Shown piece after piece: positions 1 to 6,268 of a stretch of 10,107 nt of DNA. Each line of letters begins with the position of its first letter. The first letter of the stretch is position 1. The stretch spans positions 1 to 10,107 of the forward strand of contig JACMOT010000007.1 of assembly GCA_014377915.1 (NCBI GenBank), written 5' to 3'. The notes below the pieces were generated by a model. That model did no database searches and was not told where the DNA came from. It worked only from the letters and a program-made list of their open reading frames with translations. The translations under genes and the position numbers were made by a program. Source of the DNA: Tardiphaga sp. GTDB lineage: Bacteria; Pseudomonadota; Alphaproteobacteria; Rhizobiales; Xanthobacteraceae.

Positions 1-249
1 AATATCAAGCGTTTCGAACGCCGGCTCAAGCGCCTCGATCTCGGCAGAGTTGCTGACATCGAGCCTGGCGTAATGCAGATCCGTCAGGTCAGAGCCTTCC
101 TGGCTATTGTAGTCCGCCGCGGATGCCCTGGTGCCATAGACATGAACATTGGCACCCTTGCGATGAAAGGCGCGGGCAATACCGTTGCCGATCCCGCTTG
201 ATCCACCGATGACGAGCACGGTCTTGCCGCCAAAATCCAGTTCACTCAC
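1..249 (-). CDS. Short-chain dehydrogenase/reductase (SDR), N-terminal part, cut by window edge
   Basis: Only the first 83 codons are visible; the gene runs off the left edge. The protein begins with a classic Rossmann beta-alpha-beta unit. The cofactor-binding glycine motif GGSSGIG is at residues 15-21, a T-R pair at 40-41 closes the second strand, and an L-D-V at 63-65 matches the adenine-contacting Asp of classical SDRs. The catalytic Ser and YxxxK would lie outside the window, so activity and substrate cannot be judged. The start is GTG at 249, chosen because AGGGAG lies about 7 bases upstream and the Rossmann motif then begins at the usual distance from the N-terminus. In this family the T-R pair often goes with NADP(H) preference, which is inference here. 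The gene is divergent from a TetR regulator across 83 bases, so it is a likely target of that regulator. Confidence 0.9.
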   Translation of the reverse strand, partial: MSELDFGGKTVLVIGGSSGIGNGIARAFHRKGANVHVYGTRASAADYNSQEGSDLTDLHYARLDVSNSAEIEALEPAFETLDI

Positions 250-274
250 TGGCGCTCTCCCTGATATTGCGAAA

Positions 275-305
275 TTAGGTCATTCGCTTAAAGCATTTGA
301 CCTAA
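275..305. promoter_or_regulatory. Candidate TetR operator: perfect 8-bp inverted repeat
   Basis: TTAGGTCA (275-282) and TGACCTAA (298-305) are exact reverse complements separated by 15 bases. The half-site centres are about two helical turns apart. The dyad lies in the intergenic region between the divergent SDR and TetR genes, the usual place for an autoregulatory TetR operator that controls both directions. The right arm contains TTGACC, which could double as a -35 element for the regulator gene, but I see no convincing matching -10. The repeat is directly visible; its role as operator is inference. Confidence 0.5.
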
Positions 306-332
306 CTTGGACTCCGTGACAGGTTTGTCAAT

Positions 333-1064
333 ATGGCGGATGCAAACACAAGAGACCTGCTGAAAATCGCAGCGCGGCGATTGTTTGCGCATCGCGGCTA
401 TGACGGCGTGAGCGTGCGCGACATTGTGCTTGCCGCAAAGCAGCGTAACTCGGGCTCGCTGCATTACTATTTCGGCACCAAGGACGAGTTGGCGCGCGAA
501 CTCGTCGCAGACGGTGCGCGGCTGATCGACGATCGTCGCAATCGCGCCCTGGACGAGATTGAAGCGCGCGGCGGCCCGCGCCACCTGCGGCAGATCATTG
601 AATGCCTGGTGTGGCCGTCCACCGATCTCGCAGGCGACGGCAAGCATCCGCGGAAGGAGGATACCTATATCCGCTTCATTACCATGCTGCAGATGAGCCA
701 TCGGCAGATGTTTCTGGATGCGCTGGAAGGCAAGTGGGCATCGGGATACGAGCGAGCGCTGGCGCATATTCGCCGGTTTCTGCAGGATATCGATCCTGAA
801 CTCGTCAATCAGCGGCTGATGCTGATGTCGATCTATCTGCGTGCTGCGATGTCGTCGCGTGAAGCCGCCCTCGAAGGCGGCAAGCCGCATCGTGTCTGGA
901 GCGCGGAGGCAATGATGGAGAATTTCATCGATACCATTGAAGGCATGCTGAAGCTGAAGCCGTCGAAGGCGACCATGGACGCGCTGGCACGGCGCAAACA
1001 AGACGGCAGGCCTGCCCGACGCGCCAAGATGGCGGGCTACCGGGAGGATCTGCAAGCGATCTGA
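333..1064 (+). CDS. TetR/AcrR-family transcriptional regulator
   Basis: This 243-residue protein has the standard TetR layout. An N-terminal three-helix DNA-binding domain covers about residues 6-54, including the recognition-helix signature SLHYYFGTKDEL near 42-53. A variable, mostly helical ligand-binding and dimerisation domain follows. The C-terminus is basic (roughly 214-235, rich in K and R), slightly longer than usual. The ATG at 333 gives a normal-length N-terminus for the family; the ribosome site is weak (AGG about 9 bases upstream). It is divergent from an SDR oxidoreductase, with a perfect inverted repeat between them, so it probably represses that gene and itself. The binding-protein gene begins 61 bases downstream and may be co-transcribed. 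The ligand cannot be told from the sequence. Family assignment is firm; the regulon is inferred. Confidence 0.93.
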   Translation: MADANTRDLLKIAARRLFAHRGYDGVSVRDIVLAAKQRNSGSLHYYFGTKDELARELVADGARLIDDRRNRALDEIEARGGPRHLRQIIECLVWPSTDLAGDGKHPRKEDTYIRFITMLQMSHRQMFLDALEGKWASGYERALAHIRRFLQDIDPELVNQRLMLMSIYLRAAMSSREAALEGGKPHRVWSAEAMMENFIDTIEGMLKLKPSKATMDALARRKQDGRPARRAKMAGYREDLQAI

Positions 1065-1125
1065 ATTTTCTGCAACGGCACGCAACACAGAGTGCGGCCA
1101 TATCAAATCAAAGGGGAGTTACGCC

Positions 1126-2346
1126 ATGACCACTCGTCACGCACTCGCCGCTGCCGGCGCCTTGATGCTGGTCGCCAGCCATCCCGCCGCCGCGCAGAAG
1201 CAATACGGCCCCGGCGCGAGCGACACCGAAGTCAAGATTGGTCAGACGATGCCCTATAGCGGGCCAGCCTCGGCCTATGGCACGCAGGGACGGATCGAGG
1301 AAGCCTATTACGCGATGATCAATGCCAAAGGCGGCGTCAACGGCCGGAAGATCACCATGATCTCGTTGGACGACGCGTATTCTCCGCCCAAGACCGTCGA
1401 GCAGACCCGGCGCCTCGTCGAACAGGATGAGGTTCTGGCCATCGTCGGCACCATCGGGACGCCGACCAACTCTGCCACGCAGAAATATCTCAACCTGAAA
1501 AAGGTGCCGCAGCTGTTCATCTCGACCGGCGCGGCGAAATGGGATGATCCAAAGAATTTTCCATGGACCACGCAGCTTTACCCACCCTACCAGATGGAGG
1601 GCATGATCTTTGCGAAATATCTGCTGAAAAACAGACCTAACGCCAGACTTGGCGTTTTTTCGCAGAATGACGATGCCGGAAAGGACTATGTCAAAGGGCT
1701 GAAGGACGGTCTCGGCGAGAGCGCGAGGACCATGATCGTCAAGGAAGTGACCTATGAGGTCTCAGAGCCCACGATCGATTCGCAGATTGTTACACTCAAG
1801 GCCGCGGGCGTTGACACGCTGTTCACCATGGCGACGCCGAAATTTGGCGCGCAGGCGATACGCAAGGTCCATGAACTTGGCTGGAAGCCGCTGAACTTCG
1901 TCGTCAGCGTCTCGTCATCCATCAAGGGGGTGATGGAGCCCGCCGGTCTCGAAGCGTCGAAGGACGTGCTCACCGCGCTGGCCTTCAAGGTGCCGACTGA
2001 CCCGAACTGGGAGAGCGCGGCCGATGTCAAGGAATTCAAGGAGTTCCTTGCAAAATGGTATCCGCGCGGCGACATCGCCGATGGCAGCAATGTCACCGGT
2101 TATATCTCAGCCTATATGACCGCGAAGATCATCGAGATGTGCGGCGACAATCTCAGCCGCGAAAACCTGCTGAAGCAGGCAACCACCTTGAACAAGGTGG
2201 TCGCACCTCTGTTGCTGCCCGGCATCTCGATCTCCACGCGTCCGGATCGCTATGCGCCCTATACTCAAATGCAGATCGCGAAGTTCGACGGCCGGAGCTG
2301 GGTGCCTGAGGGGCCAATCTTTAATACGGAAGCTCCTGGAGAATGA
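1126..2346 (+). CDS. ABC transporter periplasmic substrate-binding protein, branched-chain amino acid (Liv) type
   Basis: The 406-residue protein has a Sec signal peptide (hydrophobic core about residues 7-18, AAA at 21-23, likely mature start Q24). It then shows the type-1 periplasmic binding fold of Leu/Ile/Val-type receptors: VKIGQTMPYSGPAS near 36-49, GGVNGRKI at 69-76, the VEQDEVLAIVGTIGT segment near 98-112, and GVFSQNDDAGKDYVKG at about 176-191. A strong ribosome site, AAGGGGAG at 1111-1118, fixes the ATG. Its role is capture of a small solute in the periplasm for an ABC importer. In soil alphaproteobacteria this family covers amino acids, amides and aromatic acids, so the ligand is open. 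No permease or ATPase gene lies beside it here, so it is an orphan receptor in this window. It follows the TetR gene on the same strand and may belong to the same regulon. A terminator-like hairpin lies inside the coding region. Confidence 0.92.
   Translation: MTTRHALAAAGALMLVASHPAAAQKQYGPGASDTEVKIGQTMPYSGPASAYGTQGRIEEAYYAMINAKGGVNGRKITMISLDDAYSPPKTVEQTRRLVEQDEVLAIVGTIGTPTNSATQKYLNLKKVPQLFISTGAAKWDDPKNFPWTTQLYPPYQMEGMIFAKYLLKNRPNARLGVFSQNDDAGKDYVKGLKDGLGESARTMIVKEVTYEVSEPTIDSQIVTLKAAGVDTLFTMATPKFGAQAIRKVHELGWKPLNFVVSVSSSIKGVMEPAGLEASKDVLTALAFKVPTDPNWESAADVKEFKEFLAKWYPRGDIADGSNVTGYISAYMTAKIIEMCGDNLSRENLLKQATTLNKVVAPLLLPGISISTRPDRYAPYTQMQIAKFDGRSWVPEGPIFNTEAPGE
1639..1660 (+). other. Intragenic terminator-like hairpin with T run
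   Basis: AACGCCA (1639-1645) pairs perfectly with TGGCGTT (1650-1656) around a 4-base GACT loop. The T run spans 1655-1660, so the last two stem bases and four more form a U-rich tail. An A run at 1627-1631 gives a weaker U tract on the opposite strand. This has the shape of a Rho-independent terminator but lies in the middle of the binding-protein gene, where it encodes N-A-R-L-G-V-F. It may be chance, an attenuation point, or a stop for antisense transcription. The structure is visible; activity is untested. Confidence 0.4.
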
Positions 2347-2350
2347 GTGG

Positions 2351-2381
2351 CGCCGGAGCGCTTCTGGTCGCCAGGCCGGCG
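2351..2381. terminator. Possible bidirectional hairpin between convergent genes
   Basis: CGCCGG (2351-2356) pairs with CCGGCG (2376-2381). Inside this, CTGG (2364-2367) pairs with CCAG (2371-2374) around a 3-base loop, leaving an asymmetric internal bulge. It lies just after the binding-protein stop and 28 bases beyond the stop of the convergent small secreted-protein gene, so it could terminate either transcript. No T run follows on either strand, so it is a weak candidate. Confidence 0.25.
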
Positions 2382-2409
2382 ATACGTCACTGATTTGGCT
2401 AATTCCGTC

Positions 2410-2817
2410 TCAGTCAATGCCCTTTATCTTTCGGCAGGATGTTGAGGTGTTCGACGACATCCGGATGACTCCGGATATGGACCTCGTTGATGCCAGCTCC
2501 TTGCGGGTCAGGAAGCGCAACGTGGCGCGCGGGTAGTTATTGCAGAATTGCGAAAGCGTTGCCGCCGTGGCCGACAGGCTATCCTGCTTCGGAGACACGG
2601 CAATGCCGCCATCCCTGAGAATATAGGCGTCCTTGACATTCGCCATGCTGGAGGTCGCCATGCAGGTCTTGAACAATTGCTCGTAGGCCTGTGGTGGCAT
2701 CGGCAAATCCCCCGCCAGGCCGCCGAGGAGATACTCGCGGCTTTTCGTGCAGTTCTCTGCCAGCGCGGTACCGCTCATCAGCACCACGAGAAGCAGTGCG
2801 GGCACAACATATCTCAT
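2410..2817 (-). CDS. Small secreted four-cysteine protein of unknown function
   Basis: I do not recognise a named family with confidence. The 135-residue product has a clean Sec signal peptide: a hydrophobic stretch from about 4 to 14 and the cleavage motif ALA at 18-20 before E21. The mature protein of about 115 residues has four cysteines (23, 52, 92, 128), enough for two disulfides in the periplasm. The segment AATLSQFCNNYPRATLRFL (about 85-103) loosely recalls the C-terminal helix of Rap1a/Tai-like small periplasmic proteins, but this is only a resemblance. Its ATG overlaps the stop of the upstream GT4 gene in an ATGA (2814-2817). It is therefore the last gene seen in the polysaccharide operon and is probably translationally coupled. 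A role in polymer export, processing or envelope interaction is possible but unproven. Confidence 0.75.
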   Translation of the reverse strand: MRYVVPALLLVVLMSGTALAENCTKSREYLLGGLAGDLPMPPQAYEQLFKTCMATSSMANVKDAYILRDGGIAVSPKQDSLSATAATLSQFCNNYPRATLRFLTRKELASTRSISGVIRMSSNTSTSCRKIKGID

Positions 2818-4010
2818 GCGGTGATCTTCATGGCTTCATCCAGTGTTGGGACGACCGCTCCGTGGTGAACTGCTTCGCGGGGAAGCCCATAGGTCTCGGC
2901 CGCACAGCGTTCCCAAGAAAGGGCGCGTGCGTGTGTGGTGGCTCCTGCTGCGAGCACTTCCCGCATTCTTGTATCTTGCGCGAGTTTCGTGATCGCTTCT
3001 GCAATGGCGATGACATTTGGGGCCACCAGCAGGCCACTGGAATCAGCGATAACAGCGTCGGGCACGCCGCCAATCTCCGTGGCGACGCAGGGAAGTCCAC
3101 AGGCCGCGGCTTCCAGATAGACCAGGCCGAAGCCTTCGACACGTCCCGATGGATCCGGAGCGGCGGTCAGGCAGAAAAAGTCGGCGGCGTTGTAGATGTC
3201 GCGGATCGCCTCGTCAGGAAGCGCGCCAAGCAGGCGCACATCGCAATCCGTTACGCCGACGATGCTTCGCAGCGCGTTGACATAGTCGGTTTCGCCGTCC
3301 GGACCGATGACCAGCCAGGTGATGCGCTTGCGCAGCTCCTCGGGGAGAGTATTGAGCGCGGCGAGGGTCAGATGGTGGCCCTTTCGTCGCGTGATCCGTG
3401 CCACGCTCACGATGATGATGCGTTCCTCGGCGATGCCAAGCACCCTGCGGGTTTCGGCGCGGAGCCGGCCTTTGCGGAACCAGAAATCGGCGACCCCCAG
3501 GGATACCGCCTTGGTCCGTCGTGACTGGGCGGGGAAATTCCGGGTAAACAGATCCCGTGTGTAGCTGCTGTTAGCGACGATTTCGGTTCGCCCGGCGAAT
3601 GCGCCGGACGTCCAGATGGCGAGACGCTTGAGAGGGGTCTGCACCTCATTGATTTCCGTGCCGTGCACCGTCATCAGCAGTCGCGCGCTCGTCAGTCCCC
3701 GCGCCAGTGCCACGGGGATGAAAAACGGCCAATCGGCACCATGGATTATGTCGTATTTTCCCGCACGGATCATCTCTCGCGCCAACGCGATCTTGGCCGG
3801 AACGTCCCGCGACGAATGCAGGCCTCCATGGAAGCGCCGAACCGGGAACGGCAATGTGTCATCGTCGTTCGCGGCGTTCGCCATATAGGCCGGCGCCGCC
3901 ACGGTGACATTGGCGCCGAGAGCCGTCGCGGCGGTGGCCATCTCACGCGCATAGGTGCCGATTCCTCCCTGCGCAGGGGAGAACTCACTGGTCAGCATCA
4001 AAATGTTCAA
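2814..4010 (-). CDS. Glycosyltransferase family 4 (GT4), GT-B fold
   Basis: The 398-residue protein has the two Rossmann-like halves of GT-B enzymes. The N-terminal acceptor domain opens with MLTSEFSPAQGGIGTY (5-20), containing the glycine-rich GGIGTY loop. HGTE is at 116-119 and NSS at 147-149. The C-terminal nucleotide-sugar domain has VARITRRKGHH (203-213) and the retaining-GT4 E-x7-E pair E292/E300 within EGFGLVYLE. It should transfer a sugar from a nucleotide donor to a lipid-linked acceptor at the inner face of the cytoplasmic membrane; the sugar is unknown. The start is TTG at 4010, chosen because GAGG (4017-4020) lies 6 bases upstream; the first in-frame ATG is four codons later and too far from that site. 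It begins 9 bases after the preceding GT4 gene ends and overlaps the next gene by ATGA. Confidence 0.92.
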   Translation of the reverse strand: MNILMLTSEFSPAQGGIGTYAREMATAATALGANVTVAAPAYMANAANDDDTLPFPVRRFHGGLHSSRDVPAKIALAREMIRAGKYDIIHGADWPFFIPVALARGLTSARLLMTVHGTEINEVQTPLKRLAIWTSGAFAGRTEIVANSSYTRDLFTRNFPAQSRRTKAVSLGVADFWFRKGRLRAETRRVLGIAEERIIIVSVARITRRKGHHLTLAALNTLPEELRKRITWLVIGPDGETDYVNALRSIVGVTDCDVRLLGALPDEAIRDIYNAADFFCLTAAPDPSGRVEGFGLVYLEAAACGLPCVATEIGGVPDAVIADSSGLLVAPNVIAIAEAITKLAQDTRMREVLAAGATTHARALSWERCAAETYGLPREAVHHGAVVPTLDEAMKITA

Positions 4011-4019
4011 TGGGTACCT

Positions 4020-5294
4020 CTAGGCCTGGGAAGCAGCGATCATGAAGCGCGAGTTCTGGATGTCCTTGTGATAGCGATAGACGCGGGCCAGCTGCGTGTT
4101 CGGCGTAAAGTCGGAGATCGATTCCGCGATCACCTCGGGCGTCATACGACTCGCTTTGATGTCGTCGCGAACCTCGATGAATCGCTGAGCGAGCGCTTCA
4201 GCGATATCGTCGGTAGTACCATGTCGGGGTACGAGGAAGCCGCTGACCCCATCATGGATCACAGGCACCAGCTGCGGCAGATGAACCGCCACCACCGGAC
4301 GTCCGACTGCCAGAATCTCAAGGACGCAACGTGGCATGCCCTCGAACTCCGACGTCAGAATGCCGGCGTGGGCTGATGCGAGGGTCGCGGCCATGCCGGC
4401 CGCGTCCTTGAAACCGTGCCGGACGGTGATGTCTTCGATGGCGACGAATTCGGCGAAGCGGTGCGGATCGCTGGTGCCTATGTAATGAAACTCGACCTCT
4501 CCGTTCAGGCGCGCCCGCAGCCGTGCGATCGCCTTGAACATCAGCGGCGGGTCCTTGAACTCATCGAGCCGTCCGGCGAACACGATTCGAAACGGCTCAG
4601 CCATGGCGGGGAACGACTTCGGTTTGAAAATATCGGTGTTGACCCATGTCCACAGCGTGTCGATCTTCTGTTTGTTGCCTGGATAGGTCTTCTGCAGTCG
4701 CTCTGTGATGAACGGATTAACGCAGAGAAATCGCTCGCTCATGGAGACGGCAAAGCGCTCCCCCATATTGTGAACAAACGAGTATTTTCGCAGCAGCGAG
4801 TCCATCTGCATCTTCGGCGCGCCCTCGCCGTGCAGCATCTGGACGAATGGCAGTCGCAACAATGTCGGAAGCCACGAAAATTCGACGCGACGCAGATCAA
4901 TCGAGCAGCGACGGCGGCGGATGATCCTGGCGATCGGCCCGAAGTAGCGAAGCAATGCGACAAAGAACTGGCCGGTCAGCGAGGATCGGATGGTCCGCGC
5001 GGCTTCGCGCGCCTGATCATCCGAATATTGCAGGATCGGAAGAAAATCGAAGGTCCTGCCGCGGAATGTGAGCTTGTGAATTTTGCCAAGCGGCAGGTCG
5101 CCCACCGAATCAACGCCGATGAACAGCAGGTCGGTGTCGGCGGGATGGAAGGTAATGAAGTCCCGGATGTAGGTCTCCAGACCTCCCACCTTTTCGCCGC
5201 GCGGGTCGAAAGGATGAATGAGGCAGATCTGATATCGTTCTGGAGCGTGGCTGATATTTCGCGCGCGTTGCGCCAGCGTCAAGGTGGAGATCAT
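4020..5294 (-). CDS. Glycosyltransferase family 4 (GT4), second copy
   Basis: The 424-residue GT-B protein has the N-terminal glycine loop GEKVGGLETYIRDF (33-46), a central HGEG (155-158), and a donor-site domain starting IVFAGRLDEFKDP near 237-249. The E-x7-E pair is E318/E326 in EGMPRCVLE, followed by AVGRPVVA and DGVSGFLV as in retaining GT4 enzymes. It is not a close duplicate of the neighbouring GT4 and probably adds a different residue to the lipid-linked oligosaccharide. The frame is open 96 codons further upstream, but that stretch overlaps the GT26 gene and is arginine-rich out-of-frame sequence. The ATG at 5294 has GAGGAAGG a few bases upstream and overlaps the GT26 stop in an ATGA (5291-5294), so I take this start. 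Tight spacing on both sides places it in the polysaccharide operon. Confidence 0.92.
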   Translation of the reverse strand: MISTLTLAQRARNISHAPERYQICLIHPFDPRGEKVGGLETYIRDFITFHPADTDLLFIGVDSVGDLPLGKIHKLTFRGRTFDFLPILQYSDDQAREAARTIRSSLTGQFFVALLRYFGPIARIIRRRRCSIDLRRVEFSWLPTLLRLPFVQMLHGEGAPKMQMDSLLRKYSFVHNMGERFAVSMSERFLCVNPFITERLQKTYPGNKQKIDTLWTWVNTDIFKPKSFPAMAEPFRIVFAGRLDEFKDPPLMFKAIARLRARLNGEVEFHYIGTSDPHRFAEFVAIEDITVRHGFKDAAGMAATLASAHAGILTSEFEGMPRCVLEILAVGRPVVAVHLPQLVPVIHDGVSGFLVPRHGTTDDIAEALAQRFIEVRDDIKASRMTPEVIAESISDFTPNTQLARVYRYHKDIQNSRFMIAASQA

Positions 5295-6082
5295 GCTGCC
5301 TTCCTCATCCGGGCGTCGAGTATCTGTGGCATGCTGCGCGCAACCAGCTGCGGCACGGTTCCGATACACCGCGCATAGCGCGGTCCGAGCCGCCTCGGGC
5401 TCTTCATCATGCGCCACGCCCATTCGAGTCCGTAGCGCTGCGAAAATCCGGGTGCGCGCGTCTGCGTGCCGGCAATGAAATCGAGCGCCGCGCCGATGCA
5501 CAGCATGCCGGTGCCGGTGAGTTCGTCCAGGCAGCGGGCCGCGAACAGTTCCTGCCGAGGCGCGCCCAGCGCCACAAAACATATCTTCGCGCCGGATCGA
5601 CGAATACGGTCGATGGCGATATCGGCTTCGCCGGAATAGGGTTCGAAGTGCTGTCCCGGGGCGAGGCAGCCGACGATGTCCAGCGATTTATATCGACGAC
5701 GCAGGCGTTGCGACGCCATCGTGAGCGTCGATTCGTTCGAGCCGAGCAGAAACACGGGCAGTCCATTGTCGCCAGCTTCCCGGCACACCGGTTCTACCAG
5801 ATCCGCGCCGGTCGTCCTGTCGATATGTGAGCCAGCCAGACGACTGAGCGCAACGATCGGAAAGCCGTCGGCTGTCACAAACCGCGCGCGGCGATAGGCA
5901 TTCAAAAATTCGGGGTGGTGTTGAAGCTTGTCGACATGGTCCAGATTAAGCGTGCAGACACTGAAATTATCGCCATGCTGCGCGGCGTCAACGATGGACG
6001 AGACGGCTTCCGGAAGCGAATGAACGTTGATCGCAATTCCATCAACCGTGAGGTCAGGTGATAGCGTGTGGTGCGTTTTCAA
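5291..6082 (-). CDS. WecG/TagA/CpsF-family (GT26) glycosyltransferase
   Basis: The 263-residue length is normal for the family. Conserved blocks are CTLNLDHV (43-50), TADGFP (70-75), FLLGSNEST (111-119), ALGAPRQE (171-178) and the GAALDFIAGT stretch (197-206). The spacing between T44 and D72 (28 residues) matches that of the Thr and catalytic Asp known in TagA, so the active site looks intact. A basic, aromatic C-terminal tail (about 215-250) resembles the membrane-binding appendage of the family. These enzymes add the second sugar to an undecaprenyl-diphosphate-linked monosaccharide; GumM of xanthan synthesis is in this family. The actual sugar is unknown. The start is TTG at 6082, with GGAG (6090-6093) 7 bases upstream; no in-frame ATG fits. 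The stop overlaps the next GT4 start by ATGA. As the first gene after the GH10 interruption, it probably has its own promoter upstream, but I see no clear -35/-10. Confidence 0.93.
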   Translation of the reverse strand: MKTHHTLSPDLTVDGIAINVHSLPEAVSSIVDAAQHGDNFSVCTLNLDHVDKLQHHPEFLNAYRRARFVTADGFPIVALSRLAGSHIDRTTGADLVEPVCREAGDNGLPVFLLGSNESTLTMASQRLRRRYKSLDIVGCLAPGQHFEPYSGEADIAIDRIRRSGAKICFVALGAPRQELFAARCLDELTGTGMLCIGAALDFIAGTQTRAPGFSQRYGLEWAWRMMKSPRRLGPRYARCIGTVPQLVARSMPQILDARMRKAA

Positions 6083-6084
6083 TG

Positions 6085-6109
6085 TCGATCTCCGATATCA
6101 TGTGATCGA
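6085..6109. promoter_or_regulatory. Short inverted repeat over the GT26 leader
   Basis: TCGATC (6085-6090) and GATCGA (6104-6109) are perfect inverted arms with a 13-base spacer. The left arm touches the ribosome binding site of the GT26 gene, so a protein bound here, or a hairpin in the leader, could affect expression. Six-base arms occur by chance often enough that this is only a weak candidate. Confidence 0.2.
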
Positions 6110-6151
6110 GTGTGCTGAATGAAATCCAGCAATAGTTCCATTGTGGCAGAT

Positions 6152-6187
6152 GCGAAGGCGTTGCTGATGACTCGGTAGCAACTTCGC
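6152..6187. promoter_or_regulatory. Bulged dyad in the divergent GT26/GH10 intergenic region
   Basis: GCGAAG (6152-6157) pairs with CTTCGC (6182-6187), and TTGCT (6161-6165) pairs with AGCAA (6177-6181). This gives an 11-bp stem with a 3-base bulge (6158-6160) and an 11-base loop. It lies in the 186-base region between the divergently transcribed GT26 and GH10 genes, where promoters for both must lie. Nearby are two shorter palindromes, TTGCGACGCAA (6203-6213) and GTGATCTCATCAC (6219-6231). It could be an operator or a leader-RNA hairpin. I found no convincing sigma-70 promoter in this gap. Confidence 0.3.
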
Positions 6188-6268
6188 CATCAAATCGATC
6201 TATTGCGACGCAACGATGGTGATCTCATCACAGCGATGCCGCAATGCACTAACAGATCGGATTCAGCG

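Noticed and set aside
288..1106. - strand open frame of 272 codons opposite the TetR gene
   Set aside because: The + strand frame has a full TetR helix-turn-helix; the antisense product has no domain and would cover the divergent promoter region.
2347..2409. A clear intrinsic terminator between the convergent binding-protein and small secreted-protein genes
   Set aside because: The only hairpin there (2351-2381) has a bulged stem and no T run on either strand, so it is listed only as a weak candidate.
2691..3524. + strand open frame of 277 codons antisense to the first GT4 gene and the small secreted protein
   Set aside because: It has no recognisable domain or ribosome site, and overlaps two well-supported - strand genes.
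3663..5378. Long + strand open frames (3663-4376 and 4416-5378) antisense to the GT4 genes
   Set aside because: They are mirror frames of GC-rich genes. Their translations are rich in Arg, His, Gln and Asp without domains, while the - strand frames carry clear GT4 motifs.
5295..5582. A 96-codon N-terminal extension of the GT4 gene that starts at 5294
   Set aside because: It overlaps the GT26 coding region, is rich in Arg/His/Ala as expected of an out-of-frame shadow, and the ATG at 5294 has a strong ribosome site and an ATGA coupling overlap.
6054..6101. A 15-codon leader reading frame (ATG at 6101) overlapping the GT26 start
   Set aside because: It has no ribosome binding site and no run of regulatory codons. 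The frame overlaps the GT26 start out of phase and looks accidental.
6203..6268. Upstream TTG start for the GH10 gene
   Set aside because: It would place 22 extra residues before the twin-arginine motif; the ATG at 6269 gives a normal Tat signal peptide.
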